Source: Rhabditophanes sp. KR3021 (lineage: Eukaryota; Nematoda; Chromadorea; Rhabditida; Alloionematidae). Taken from it: 64,000 nt of DNA. This document shows, piece by piece, positions 38,124 through 51,370 of this stretch. The stretch spans positions 1,302,001-1,366,000 of the forward strand of contig CAUJLY010000006.1 in the NCBI GenBank assembly GCA_963281155.1, in the 5' to 3' direction. The translations under genes were made by a program, and so were the position numbers. Each line of letters starts with the position of its first letter. Within the stretch, counting starts at the first letter, position 1. Below the pieces are notes generated by a model. It was not told where the DNA came from and made no database searches. It saw nothing but the letters and a program-made list of their open reading frames with translations.

Positions 38124-40005
38124 TATTTGGCCGAGACTGGCTGAATCAAAAAAGTTGAATACAATAAATAATTGTTTGTAACAAATAATCTCAAAGTCTT
38201 TTTAACCAAAAGATCTTTTATATTCATTGGAAGTCGTGACATCATAATTATTATTGGACACACATCAAATATTCAATTTAATATTATTTGAATAACCGCT
38301 TAAAACAATTAAACCATTCAAGTTGAAGATTATCTCCTATTTTGAATTAATGTGTCGAAGAATATCTTTCGAGGACAGCTATTTGGCTGGCCGAAGGTCA
38401 ATAAGTAAAATATTCATTTTCTTTTACAATCATTCCACTATCTAAACCAAACTTGGAGTGAAGGTTGCAAAGTTCATACCATTTTAACAGGTTATAAATA
38501 AAATTAAAGACCGCATTAGCAAAAGTCGAAGCTTTCATTCATTCCGATAATCTATTGTTTATATTATGTAACACAGTTTGTTTTATTGTATGTGTGTCGC
38601 TAAACTTAATGAATAATCTGTATGTTTGGCATAATTCGTGCTGAGTTGTGTACCGCAACTTTTTATGTAATTGTTATCCTAACAAAAAAGTAAACTGCTA
38701 CTTACAAATACAGCTTTCTCTGAGTCAAATTAAAAAAGGCACCGAGACTTAGTATAAACAAATTGTGATATGCCAGAATGGGTGTGAGCTACCTGCTTTA
38801 GGACATCTTGATCCACTTTCATTTTGACTTAAACCGGTACAAATGGCGCGGCTGATCTTTTGATATCAAAAATACTAAATATAAAATTCTTCTTATTAAA
38901 GGGAATAGATATGAAGAGTGTCGAGTTGCAAGCAACAGGCACCAAAACCATCAACACTTTTGTGAAGTGCCTTTGAAAGCGCAAAATAACAACAGAAGTC
39001 ATTCTAAACACGTCAAATAGAGGTTATTGTTTCGATATAACAAATTTCTTTTATCTCTTTTATTAGTTAAACGAAGTTTGCACTCAAGTATGAGATTACG
39101 TGTAATCTACTTTGCTTAACGTTTGAAGGGCAGCTTAAGTAGGTGTATTGGTAATTGTCGGCACACGTACAGTATGCCCTTTGTCTTTACAAATTGACTT
39201 GCTCATTTAAATAATGTTTAAATAACATACCGTCTCACATTGGTAACTTCCAATTAATGCTAACAATAATACCTACTCCTTTGAATATTTATTTGTGGAG
39301 AAATATTTAATAACATCATTGACCAATCTTGTTCACAGCTTTTAGCTCATCAATCAACATTAAATATTTTCATTTGAATGCAAGGCAAAAGCAACAAATG
39401 TACAAAAGAATTTCGTTTAAACCTTATTATAGTTGTGTGATAGTGGTTTAAAAGTGTGACATCAACAGATCAAATATCGCAAAAAAGTACCTTTTCCAAA
39501 GATATGAACATATTAAATTTTTGATAACTTCTCTTACTTTCCAATAAAATTCAAAAAAGACAAAGCTAGTAAGAAGAAAGCAAACTCGTCCCCACACCGC
39601 CCCTATCTTCTGAGCCAATTTTGATTGACACAAGGAAAAAGATTTGGGTCAAAGCAGTGGGTCACAACTTCTTTGATCAGCAGACAATTTTACGATGTAT
39701 TAATTAGCTGAAATATATTTATGTACTGCTACTATGTTTTGTTTTAGTTACTGTAAGGAAGTGTTTAACATTGTGTTTAAAAGAAAAATTTATATCTAAA
39801 TGAAAGAGAATAACAAAAAAGCAATTTAGGTATATTAAGTAGAGTATGTAGATTTTATATTGATGGCCAATGGTTTTCCATATTACGGTGTGTTAAAAAA
39901 TGTTTCACTCGAGAGGCAGCTGAAACTATTTTATTCTTCTGATTCCTTTTTAATTTAATAGTAGTATTTTGCGAAACATTATATATCAAGAGAGAGATAT
40001 TAGAA
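38124..40005. other. AT-rich intergenic region
   Basis: About 1.9 kb. No gene supported. It holds the upstream region of the cysteine-rich protein gene and the 3' region of the forkhead gene. Short open stretches (38829-39011, 39448-39633 minus) show no resemblance to proteins. Confidence 0.55.
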
Positions 40006-41007
40006 TCATTCAAATTGCTTTTCCTTCCAAGGATCTTGGATTGTTGCTTGTTGGGTAGTATAAAAGTTAATAAGCTGAGCCAAATTTCTTTGATTTAAAG
40101 TTGGAAGAAATGAACCTGGAGGAGATAAGTTAAAGTTTGAGAGGATATGGGCGTTTGGATGTTGTTGGATTGGATTAGGTTGGAAGTACATCATTCCTTG
40201 GTTGGAAGGAACCAAGGAACTATTTCCCGGCCCTCCAAACATCATTGCATTAGTTGGGTTTAAGATATTCATTGGAAAGGCTGGAATTTGAACACTTTTG
40301 AAGGTATCGTAACTCTTTCTATTAAATGTAGATGTTCTTCTTCTGAGTTTTCCTGAGTTTTGAGTGATTTCAATTTCTCCCACATACGCAGCATTAATCA
40401 TCCAATAATTTCCTTTGCCTGGATCATCGTAATTGCGTGGAACTTTGACGAAGCATTTATTTAAAGACAAATTATGTCTAATTGAATTTTGCCATCCTTG
40501 CTTATTTGATTTGAAGAAAGAATAATTTGACATTATATAATCATAAATTCCGCTTAACGTCAACTTCTTGGAGGGACTATTTTCAATAGCTTTCATAATC
40601 AAAGCATTGTAACTGAAGTTGGGTTTTTTGGAAGGAGAAGTAGTGTCTGAAAATTCGGAAGGATTCGGAGAAATACTCTTTTTTCTTGATTCAGGAGAGG
40701 AAGAAGGTGAAGAGTCGTATGTTTGAGTATCGTCTGTTAACTTTGAGCTATCTGCACTACCATCCTTCGAACATGTTTCAACCAAGGGTGGGGTTGGAGT
40801 ATCTAAAACATATATTTATAAGATTACGTCACTTCGATTGAGTGTTTGTATATACATAAATATGTATATTATTTTTGTTAGCATAAACATACCTTTTGAT
40901 ATCTTATCAACAGCTTTTACAATTTCAGCACCAGGAAATGAGATGGGTTTATCTGGGTGTGTGATTAGATCAGGACACAAATCATGGATGGAAAATTTAG
41001 AAGACAT
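40006..41007 (-). CDS. Forkhead transcription factor, FoxG type
   Basis: Exons 40893-41007 and 40006-40802 (90-nt intron) encode 303 aa. The forkhead domain spans residues about 97-189, with recognition helix [20 protein letters not shown], wing motif [10 protein letters not shown] and the SGKLRRR basic tail. [10 protein letters not shown] at the start and GKLRRR at the end are marks of the FoxG group (worm FKH-2/PES-1). The first domain residues read KPNFSYN where FoxG proteins usually have KPPFSYN. A Ser/Pro-rich stretch precedes the domain, and an N/P/Q-rich C-terminus follows. FoxG factors act in neural and epidermal development. The subgroup call is from the motif set. It is nuclear and looks intact. 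Confidence 0.88.
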
Positions 41008-43553
41008 TGGAATGATTGGTGATCGGGAATGATGCTTGTATATGTGGAAAGCTTATATATTTTACTCCAGTTGTTTAATATATGCTAAAAATGAAAAGAG
41101 TAAGATAAGTCGGACGTAGTCAAATGAATGGAAAAAATTAATAAATGAAGAAATTAATAAATGAGAAATTAATAAATGGAAGAAACTAACAAATGGAAGA
41201 AGTTAATAAATGAAAGAATTAAATAACTGTTTAAATTAAATAACTGTTTAAGTAAATATTTAGAACGGTTTAAGGAGAATGTTTTAAAAGCTTGAATGAC
41301 ATGAAAATGTAATTAAAGTTGCCTCCTTTAAACTACTGTTGACTTCTTATATATCTGGCGTGATGGGTCATAAAAACATTGAATTCCAGGGGAGGAGAAT
41401 GAGTTTGTGGCTGTAAAAGAATTAATACTATTGTGGCATTGTTTTGCTTGAACAAGTGACTAATTTATAAACAGACTAAAACGGGCGTCACCAATCTGTT
41501 TATAAAATTGAAGAGTAAAAAAGGAAAACGCTTCCTATCAAATTGTGATACGCGGCCGCCTTAATGTCCAACGATTATTGCCACCACTTATGTTTATCAG
41601 TTAATAAAGTTGGAAGGCACAACAATTGTATCAAAATTGACATTACTGTATACTACTATTAAACTTTGGAAAGCAAAATAATTGGAAGTTGTTAAGAACA
41701 GATGATAGGGAGATGATTAGTTTATAGAAAGCAGCAAGAAAAATGGCAAAACAATGGAAAGGATAAATATTAAGAAGGCAAGAGTCATCTTTTCTTTAAT
41801 CAGATTGATTTAAAATTTAACAACAAAATTAAATTGTAGTAAAGATAAAGATCAGCACATTTATATTTATTAACATCATAACTAGGAGGTATAAGCAAAC
41901 CTGACACATTTAGTCAAAATCTAAAATCACTGTCACAGCTTATTGGTAAATGTTACGTAAAAAAGAACAATTATTATGATTTGTAAAGCTTATGTTTATT
42001 AAAAAATTGGTGTAATCAAGTAGTTAGAAAGTTGTGTAAAAACAAGCGTTTATCCGTTGAATGAATATTTACTTCTGGTAAAATACCTCAAAGGATCTCT
42101 TTCTTTTATGAACATTCTTTCTTTTTATCCATTCAGTTAATATATGTGTAGCTATATTCTTTATAAAAGGATCACTAAAATTAAATGAACGCATCATCAA
42201 TTTTTATTAAAAATAATTTGACGGTCAATATTGCACAACAAAAAAGTATTGCACTTGTACAAATTATTAATAAAGATGATGGATGCCTTCTTTCATCTGG
42301 TATCAAATAAATCTACATACATAATAATGTAACATTCACTAGTCACATTAAATATAATCGTTTTATTTATTTCTTTTCAAATCCAAATTTGGTTATTTTG
42401 TTTTTATCAAAGAATGGTTGGCGAATTCAGACACTTTCCTCAAGTTTCTAATTAATATTAAAAGTTTATTAAAGCATTAATGAAAGATTATTATATGATT
42501 ACTAGTGATTACCAAGCAATTACAAAAGAATAATTAACAAATTATTACAATTTTATTATTTTAGTGTCAGTTTATGGCTCACCAACACACACTTTTTCTT
42601 TTAAATTTTGTAATCTCTTTGACCATATTTGCTTTACACTTATATACAACTATCATTGATACTTTTATTTGGAGTCTGTTACGTATAAGCAGTAAATTAA
42701 TAATAACATGTGTTAAGTTTATTATAGGGTGTCAAGTGTTTATATAAATTATTGGAATGTTTTTGTTTGGCTTAATAAAGAAGTTAGATATCATTTACAT
42801 TAAATTTGGAGGATTAATTTTGTACTAAAATATAAGACAATAAGCTTTGCATTTTATTTTCTCAACATGATTTCCTCCAACAATGGGGTATGTGATTCCG
42901 ATTTGTTTGGAATTTGAAATGATTAGATTTGGGTGGATTACGCAAATTTTACTCAATTGCTGTCAATCATAAACTTAACTAATTTTATGTTTAATATCGT
43001 CGATGGCGTAATACAAAGCATGGATGGTGGTAATCGTTGACAACTTCCTACTAATAGATGTCGGCATAAGAAAGAACAAGCATAAATTGCACACCTATCG
43101 CCATTTAACGTGATTTAGCTAATTGCATGTATGTATAGGAACACGCTTAGTTACACTATCAAAATTAAAACTTTTTACACTATTTGCGGTTACATAATAG
43201 GAGTAAATTGAATCTCAAAGAATAAGACTTGTCCTAGCCACTCAAATAATATTAAATACAATGCTTTTTAATTGTTTATTAATTTGGTCCCGCAATCAAA
43301 TAACTGTGCATTGACCTTAGACTCACAAAACTGACATCAACTACAAAGAGCCGAATATAATGTTAATGGTTATGTTTTAATAATTCCGAAAGTTGTGTGA
43401 AAAGTTAGGAAACAATAAGACTTTAATTAAATTAATTTATCAAAACAAAGGTATAATAGAAATTATGAACATTTGACTGTTTCATATCGTTTGATCTCAT
43501 AAAACACTTAAAAACAAACATTCCCAAAATATTTATATCATATGGACAATTAA
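41008..43553. other. AT-rich intergenic region with a short tandem repeat
   Basis: About 2.5 kb with no gene seen. The left end carries a tandem repeat (41122-41260). The rest is unremarkable AT-rich sequence and includes the presumed promoter of the FoxG gene. Confidence 0.55.
41122..41260. repeat. Degenerate tandem repeat of about 17-19 nt
   Basis: About six copies of an AAATGGAAGAAATTAATAA-like unit with small length changes are followed by two copies of TTAAATAACTGTT. It is a minisatellite-like tract about 100 nt upstream of the FoxG start codon. Confidence 0.7.
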
Positions 43554-44445
43554 TTATACTCTATCTGCAAAAATGTCAATAATATTTGCAATTACATCAT
43601 ACAAGATTGACCAGGACTCTTTTGTTTTACCATCCAAAGGACCTAATTCATCTGCCAACATGCTCAGAACTTGTTCCAACATATGCTGAAATTGTAAAAT
43701 TAAACGGTAAAGTAATTGAATATTTTATTTACCATCACATGATGCTTATGAACATTCCATTTGACGTGAGTCTTGGCAATTTGATGCAAACTATCATACA
43801 TTTTCTTTTGATCTTGCATTGAGTATATGATGTACCTTAGTCCTTTCATATAAGCTTTGGCATGATTCGTCAATTCCGGAGCCCCCATCAAACTAGAATC
43901 TGTGATTCCACGAAATTGGGGCCAGATATTTTTGTATCTTGGGTGCTCAGCAAACATTCTGATTAATAATTTTAAGCCATTTGGGACTGCATTTACTTCG
44001 ATTGCAGTAAATGTTTTCTTCAAGATGTCTTGATGTTCATGGGACAATCTATTTACTTCACTTTGAATTCGACTGACTAAAAAAATTAAAATACATTTAA
44101 GATAATTAAAAAGGCATGCAAACTACTTTTCACTGTTAAGTGATATGCCGGATGTTCTGTACCTTCGTCTGAACTTTTCCTACTTGCCGTATCCATCGAT
44201 ATAGCCGAATCAACAGAAATATCTCCAGCCAGCGATTTATTCTTCTTAATATCTGGTGAATCCACCATAGGGCAGAGTGGAATATTTGAAAATTCTATGG
44301 TCGGCCTTACCGCCTTATCTGAATCTGCTTCATTGACAAATAACGAAGGACGTGGTTTGATATTATGTGAAGCATTACATAATACCATGTAATCTTCAAC
44401 GGCATGTGAAGTGGAATGTGTTTTCATTATCATTACGCGATACAT
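43554..44445 (-). CDS. Globin with N-terminal extension
   Basis: Exons 44127-44445, 43733-44076 and 43554-43685 (introns 50 and 47 nt) give about 264 aa. Residues 1-115 are a polar Ser/Asp-rich extension with likely phosphosites (ASRKSSDEG). The globin fold runs from about 118 to 262. His at about 178 (LTNHAKAYMKGL) fits helix E position 7, and His at about 210 (AKTHVKWNV) fits the proximal F8 ligand. The final exon supplies helices G and H (MLEQVLSML, SWSILYDVIANIIDIF). Nematodes have many such neuronal or sensory globins. The retained histidines suggest a haem-binding, hexa- or pentacoordinate protein. The first exon could have a further upstream start, but the ATG used is the first in frame. 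Confidence 0.88.
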
Positions 44446-45519
44446 GATTGAATGCTTTGTTTAATTAATAAGAATACCGAATAGTTATATAATTTCGAAG
44501 CTTGCTTAAATAATTCTCACCTTTGTTAAATAATTTTTTGAAGCTAATAGAGTATGAATATGCTTTTATATTCACACTACTTTCCTAATTTAGAATGAAA
44601 TAGTAGAGATCACACAATCAAAACACTAAAATTTTAAGTATATCTCCATTTTAATATACAACTGTGTGTTATTTAATGAATCAACGGAAATCCATTAGAC
44701 TTTTTGAAATGCTTGTTTCCGTAGATGTCTAAAAAGAATGGTATGTAGGATGGCATTATATTTTAAATCATATCGAATCGCATCAATTACTATACAAATA
44801 ATATTATTCGGTCGCAATAAATTCATTTATCTGCATTAGCTTTTATTTCCGGTTTTAGCCCTGTGACTGTTTTTAAAATATTTTCATTTTTAATCTTTTC
44901 TTCTATTTAAAAGCTAATGAAACAGAGTTTAAATGAATTATTATATAATGCACATTTAGTCCCTTTAAAGAAATGAGAAATTGATAAGAAATTAAGAGAA
45001 AGAAGCTGTGATTTTAATATGTACATTTATCTTGTTTCAAGACTGCATCGCAATAAGTACTTTTTAATGATATCATTAACTACCTTCTTAAGTCTTCCTT
45101 CTTGTTAATCTCCTTTAATATGTATACATTCACTTTTTTGTCCCCCATTTCTTACATCAAAATAATTTTTTAAACTTAAACTAAGAACAATAATTAAGGA
45201 TCAGATTCCAAAAAAGGAAAACATATTGTGTTTATAAATAATGATCTTTATTAAGTTATTTATTTTAAGTAGGCACACAATAATCCGTTTTGGATAACAT
45301 TAATTCAAAAGTAGTTCCACCCATTACTTGTTTAACCACCTTTGATAAAAGTGATTAAATTTATACAGTTTTAAAGAGTGCTTATGCCATTTGGGAATTT
45401 TTTAAATAAATGAAAAGTGTCATTTTTGTAGTTTTACACAACTTAAACCACACGCTTGGTTCAATTAAAAAAAGAATGAGCTGAAATGGTAGCAAAATAA
45501 ATCAGTTTTATTCAAAAAA
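44446..45519. other. Intergenic region
   Basis: About 1.1 kb of AT-rich sequence between the globin start and the 3' end of the VWA/lectin gene. TTTATT on the plus strand at about 45507 supplies a minus-strand AATAAA for the latter. No gene seen. Confidence 0.55.
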
Positions 45520-47375
45520 TTAAGCACAATAATTGTCAGCATCACATGCACGTTGTTGACACATAAAACTAGAGGCATCCAAGAATGGAGAACATGCTTT
45601 GAAGATCCAAGTTCCATCCTTTTGCATTTGCGCGCACTTTCCATTACTAAAGTTTGGTCCGTTGTTGCCTGGGTAGTTTGTGTATCCGTAGAAGGGGGCA
45701 TTTGTTTGCCAAGATAAAGATCCCGAATTGGTTGGATCTCCTAGGCCGAAGATGACGGGATAGCCATTTGCACCCTGATCACTTATTCCCCTGAAGAACA
45801 TATTCTTTTCTTTGTTTCTGATGTCAGCTAGTCTTGAGGAGGGGTCGTCGAAAGTACAGACGGTGGTAGCAGTCGTCCATCCTGATGGTGTGTCGTGGAG
45901 GTACAAGCACTCAGCAGATTTCAAGCACTTACTTTCATCCATAAATTGCTTGGTTGGAATGGAACAGAAGCAATTAGCATAGAGAGCTGAAGTCATCATG
46001 TCCTTGATAATTGAACGATCATTGTAATAATTACTACATGGCGATCCAAGATTAGACAAGGTCACATTATTGTCGTTGTTGAATTTAAGGGAAAAAGTAA
46101 CAATCATCTTTCCTTCATTCTTGATTGTTTCGGCTAATCTACATGGGTTTTTGTCTTCGGCAAAAGTGTTTTCTTGATTACAGTTGACGTCATTTCCAGA
46201 GCTGAAAATATAGATAACCTTTTTTCTGTTTGCATTTCCATTGGCATTGTCCAGAATTTGACTGGCTTGGTTCAAGCCATCATAGATATTAGGAGTGGTG
46301 TCTGATTTGTAGAGTAATTGCTGCTCAATTTGTTTGATAGCGGTGTTAACATTGGTCCAAGCATGTAAGTCAGCAAAAACGGTAGCTTTGGAACCCATGT
46401 CGACAACAGCAATTCTGGTGTATCTATCTCTAGATCTGCCTAATTTGAAGCCAGTTTGCAAGAATCCTATGATTGCTCCCTTAAGCCCATTAAATCCTAG
46501 TTCATCAACTCCCTTTGTTGAGTCAACAACAAATACCATATCAATCCAGAGGTTGGAAATGTTGGAAGAGCATGTTTCGAAAGTTGAACCACGTGGAGGG
46601 AGAGTTGGTTGATTTGGGGCAGGGGTGGGTTCGACTACTGGTGGAGCAACACTTGCGATAGTCTGGCAGATTTTGTTGGTGATGCTGGCGATGGCTGCGA
46701 AGTCGGTAGCATTGTATACGCGGGAAATTGAACCAGTGGCAGCAACTAATTCGGAAATGTCAACTTGATTTCCTACGCCGAGAGCGTAAATAGTAATGTT
46801 TCTGGATGCGGCCAGTTGTTGAAGACTAGCAACTTGGTCGGTATTTCCATCTTGTCCATCGGTAACAAGGAGAATGGCATTTGGGGCATCAGGTCTATCT
46901 CCGAGACCACCGAATACTTGGTTAATAGCCATGTCAAGTCCATCGGCAATATTAGTACCACCTCCAGTGTAACCAACTCCCTGAATAGCGCTGACTACAT
47001 CAGCATTGGAAAGATATTGTTGGAGGTTAAAGACGAGATATGCTTGATCATTGAATTCAACAAATCCAATGTGAGAATCCTATCAAATGAAATAAATGAA
47101 GAATTAATAATTATTCTTACTTGATCAAGTGGTCCAATAGTCATGGAGGTATCAACCATTGTTGCGAGATTATTAAGAGCAAGCTGGAAGTTATTAGACC
47201 CAATAGATCCACTTTCGTCAACAACAAATACCAAATCCATTCCTCCTAGTGTGCATTGTGTAGTTGGGGCATCTTCAATAATTGGATACTCAATTTCAGT
47301 ATCAAATTGGTAAGTTTTAGCCTGAATGGAACAAACAGCAGAAGCTATGAGGACAAACTTTATAAAAGATGTCAT
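45520..47375 (-). CDS. Secreted protein with two VWA domains and a C-type lectin domain
   Basis: Exons 47121-47375 and 45520-47079 (41-nt intron) encode about 604 aa. Starting at 47375 gives a signal peptide (MTSFIKFVLIASAVCSIQA); the longer open frame would bury it. VWA-1 (about 45-225) has an intact MIDAS (DESGS at 53-57, TGGGTN, VTDGQDG). After a Pro-rich linker, VWA-2 (about 262-460) has DSTKG and SSGND at the corresponding places, a degraded MIDAS. The C-terminal C-type lectin domain (about 474-604) shows WTTATTVC and FMCQQRAC. This architecture belongs to the nematode CLEC expansion, often induced in intestine by infection. A long downstream poly-A signal is present. Sugar ligand unknown. 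Confidence 0.88.
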
Positions 47376-49004
47376 AGTATGGAATGAAATACATACTGTC
47401 TTTGCCTTCCTTTTTATAACATAAGTTTCCCGGCTTTCATCCACTTTAAATTATCTTATTTTACAAAAGACTTTTTGTTACTGATTAAAAGTGATAAGAA
47501 ATTTAAAAAAATGATGCATACTCATACTTCTTAATTTTTCTTTTGTAGATAAGTAAGTATGGAAGGCTACTGATTATTTCTTCAAATAAGAATCATCTTG
47601 AATCTTAAAGATTAGAAATGATGTACAAAATATGTTATCACTAATTACTGGCTAGTAGGATTATGTAGATGTTTTAGTTATTAAATGGTTTGATTTTGAA
47701 GCATTTGATTAAAGAGGTGCTCAACAGGAGCATCTTTTGAAGGTTGTTTGTGATGTAGATGATATCATGTACAGATAATTAGCTCCACTCAATGTATGGT
47801 TTAACATCAAGAAAAAAGCAAATAATTTATTGTACAAGAAGGATGGTAGCTGATATTTAGACGTGCTTCTTCATTTTCTTATCAGGCACACCTTTACTTA
47901 TATTTTTAAGAGCTACCATCATATAATTCACTTTGATGATGATTATCAACTTATAAATAAAATTTATTATAGCAAGGCGCATTGCACAAGATGTTATTAC
48001 CATTAAATGCGACCTTAATTTACAAGTTAGAAGGGAGTGATTTGTTATCAATTGATGAAATGAACTTATAAGTTACAATACGAAATTTGTATCTTCCCAC
48101 TACTTTTTTAATAGCTTATTAAAATAATATTCGGTTACCAAAATAAAATAGTGTTGCAAAGAGTGATCCAACAAAATGAACCTAAGTTATTGTAAATAGT
48201 TTATTTTAAAAGATAGTATTCAAATTTTTATTTCAAAATTATGAATGTTTAAAGTTATATCAAATGACGACAGACATAAACAATTCAAAAAATGAAACTA
48301 TATAAACTTTTAAAGTCTAGTAATTGTTTAAAAATAGTATTGAATTATTATAAGTGATTTGTCTTCTAAACGTATTGATATACAGTTCCCAAAATGTATC
48401 AATTGCATTTCAAAAGTTGTCTAAACAATTTGTGAAAACGTCAATTTACCCTTAATGATTAAATGTACAATCAAATTAGTGAAGAGTTTCTTGTTCATAA
48501 CAAAGACAAGACAGAAAGCATAAGAAAAGACAACGAATATTGGTCATTAATTATCTAATCATCTTGTGTATAACAAACCATATGTTGTCAAAAATTGCAT
48601 AAGCACACTACCACATTTGAAGATAAAAAGTTATGCAAAATGTGTCCACATTTCCTCAATCATAAATGCTTTCTATCAAGTAATGCCAAATAGACACACA
48701 CAAAGCACACTTGAAGTACATTCGTTTTTTATCAATTTAATAATACACAAGGATATTGTTTATTTATGTATATAATGTGTCAAACGCAAAAAGATATACA
48801 ATCATATAATTATGCCACAATTTTTGATTAGTTTACATAAAAGCGATTTGTTTAGATATTAAATCCTCGAAACGAAAGTGTGAGTACGCCGCCTCTTTCT
48901 TTAAAAGTGATATAAATAGAGATGGAGTTAGGCTAAATGCACGATTATTCAGAGTTTTATTTCTTGTGAAGTATATACTATTTAATATATAAGTTAAGCT
49001 AAGT
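47376..49004. other. Divergent intergenic region
   Basis: About 1.6 kb separates the VWA/lectin gene (-) from inositol-3-phosphate synthase (+), so it contains both promoters. No extra gene is supported. ORF-like stretches at 47857-48051 and 48566-48775 look random. A TATTCAG acceptor near 48951 may mark the 5' UTR of the synthase gene. Confidence 0.5.
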
Positions 49005-50629
49005 ATGAAGGTTTGTTAAGTTAGTGTTTGGCTCGTTTCATTTTTTAAATTTAGATTAATGTTGAAAACGCAAACTTCGTAATCGGAGATGGTTATGGAA
49101 CTGCTCAATTTGAGTACAAGAAAAATGAAATTACCAGGGAAGGAGATGCCATCAAAATTAGTCCAAAGAGTCATAATTACACTTTTAAAACTAAAATGGC
49201 TCCAACTAAGACCGGGCTACTTCTTGTTGGATTAGGCGGTAATAATGGTTCGACTGTGATGGGATCTATCATTGCTAATAGACTTGCCATGAATTGGGAA
49301 ACCAGGTAAGCAAATCAGACTATTATGCGCATATTAATTAAACTTTTAGAAATGGGCTGAAATCAGCAAATTATTTCGGTTCAATTACCCAAGCAACAAC
49401 TGTTCACTTAGGATGGGATGGCAAAAAGCAAATTTATGCACCTTTTAATAGCATCCTTCCTATGGTTACTCCAAACGATTTAATCGTCGGGGGTTGGGAT
49501 ATAAATAGTGCTAATATGTATGAAGCTATGCAAAGATCGAGAGTTTTTGAGCCAGAACTGATTGCTCAACTTCGTCCTTACATGGAAAACGTAACTCCTA
49601 TGCCATCAATTTACTATGCCGATTTCATCGCTACCAATCAGGAGCAAAGAGCTGACAACGTCATCCCCGGAGATGAAACTCAAAAGCAAAAGCATTTGGA
49701 AGCTATCCGCAAAGACATTCGTGATTTTAAGCAAGCCAATGAGTTGGAAACCGTCATAGTTCTTTGGACAGCTAACACCGAAAGATTTACCGATGTCAAG
49801 TGTGGGTTTAACATGACAGCTGAAGAAGTAATGGAATCGATCAAGAATGGAGCTGCTGAAATTTCACCTTCAAACATCTTTGCCGTTGCATCGATTTTGG
49901 AAGGGGCACATTACATTAATGGGTCTCCGCAGAACACACTTGTCCCAGGAATCATCGAGTTGGCTCAAAGACATAATGTTTTCGTTGGTGGAGATGACTT
50001 TAAATCCGGCCAAACTAAATTCAAGAGTGCTCTCGTTGATTTCCTCGTCAATTCTGGCCTTAAACCCGAGTCTATTGTTTCCTGACAACCATCTCGGAAA
50101 TAATGATGGAAAAAATTTGAGTGAAGCTAGACAATTCCGTTCCAAGGAAATTTCCAAATCGTCTGTTGTTGATGATATGGTCGAGGCAAATACCATTTTG
50201 TACCCTGATGGCAAGAAGCCTGACCACTGCATTGTTATCAAGTACGTTCCTTATGTGGGTGACAGCAAGAGAGCTATGGACGAGTACATCAGTTCAATTT
50301 TCATGGGAGGCCAACAAACTCTAGTCATTCACAACACTTGTGAAGATTCACTTCTCGCTGCTCCATTAATCTTGGATCTTGCCATCATCACTGAACTTTG
50401 TACCAGAATTCAATATTCAACTGTCGCAACTGGAAATACTTTTGAGCATTTTCATAGTGTTTTGGGATTGCTGTCCTTGATGCTTAAGGCTCCTGTCGTT
50501 CCAAATGGCAGCCCAGTAATGAATGCTTTCATGAAACAATTTAATTCCATCACCAAGTTGCTGACCATTTGTGCTGGTATTAACTCTGACACTGACTTGC
50601 AATTGGAATTCTTTACCAAGACCGAATAA
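49005..50629 (+). CDS. inos-1: Inositol-3-phosphate synthase, with an apparent frameshift
   Basis: Exons 49005-49010 (only ATGAAG), 49055-49305 and 49350-50629 encode about 511 aa in total, the normal size. The enzyme converts glucose 6-phosphate to 1D-myo-inositol 3-phosphate with NAD, the first step of inositol synthesis, in the cytosol. Conserved elements: GLGGNNGSTV (NAD loop), WTANTERF, VGGDDFKSGQTKFKS, and after the break NHLGNNDGKNLSEA, KSSVVDDMV, CEDSLLAAP. At about 50084 an extra base puts a stop in frame right after PESIVS; the following family motif continues cleanly in the next frame. No intron consensus explains it. It may be a sequencing/assembly error in an otherwise undamaged essential gene, or a real recent lesion. 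Confidence 0.9.
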
Positions 50630-51370
50630 AAGATAGTTCAAATAAACAAAATATTAGTCCGAATTCTTTGCTTAACATCTGCAAACAAACTATTTTTTGT
50701 CTTCAATTATAATCCCAAGATCAATGGTATACCATAGTCTTCAATATATATCCGTTCGCTAATTGTTCGATGTTTAGAAATATTTTATAGTTCAAAATAA
50801 ATTAAATCGTTCACATCTCATTCCTTTTCACTATTTTAATTAAAAATCGACCTGCCGTTTTACATTTAACCAGAGTAGAAAAATCTAACCATAACCGATC
50901 CTTAGAAGGCTCCTCGCTGGATGACATGCTAATAGATCTATAACGAACAATCAACTAAATATAATAGTGTAAAAGTAAGAGTCATAGTAAACCATATATT
51001 TTACTGAAAATACAAATAACGTTTAACTCAGTTGATTAAATAACAAAATAAATAAAAAGCGGATTGGTCAATTGAGACCTTATTATAGTATAATAATGAA
51101 GATCTGCCAACAAAGAAGTGCATGTACTTTGACCAAAAAAAGTGTTTTATTTAAACAGGGCCAAACAATTTAGCCTTTAGCTCTAACTTAGAAATATTGA
51201 ATATCAGTAATTGATACAACAAATCTTGAACAACCTTGTTATTTAGCCAGATGATAAAATAATTTATTTATTTTCTGATTAAGAAGGCAGTTTACATAAT
51301 TGGTTATTGTATTACCAAAGAAAGAATTATAAGAGATATATTGTATGTTAATAAGGAATTAAAATGCTGA
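50630..51370. other. Intergenic spacer between convergent genes
   Basis: About 740 nt. The first part is the 3' UTR of the synthase (AATAAATTAAAT near 50796). Nothing else is seen. Confidence 0.5.
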
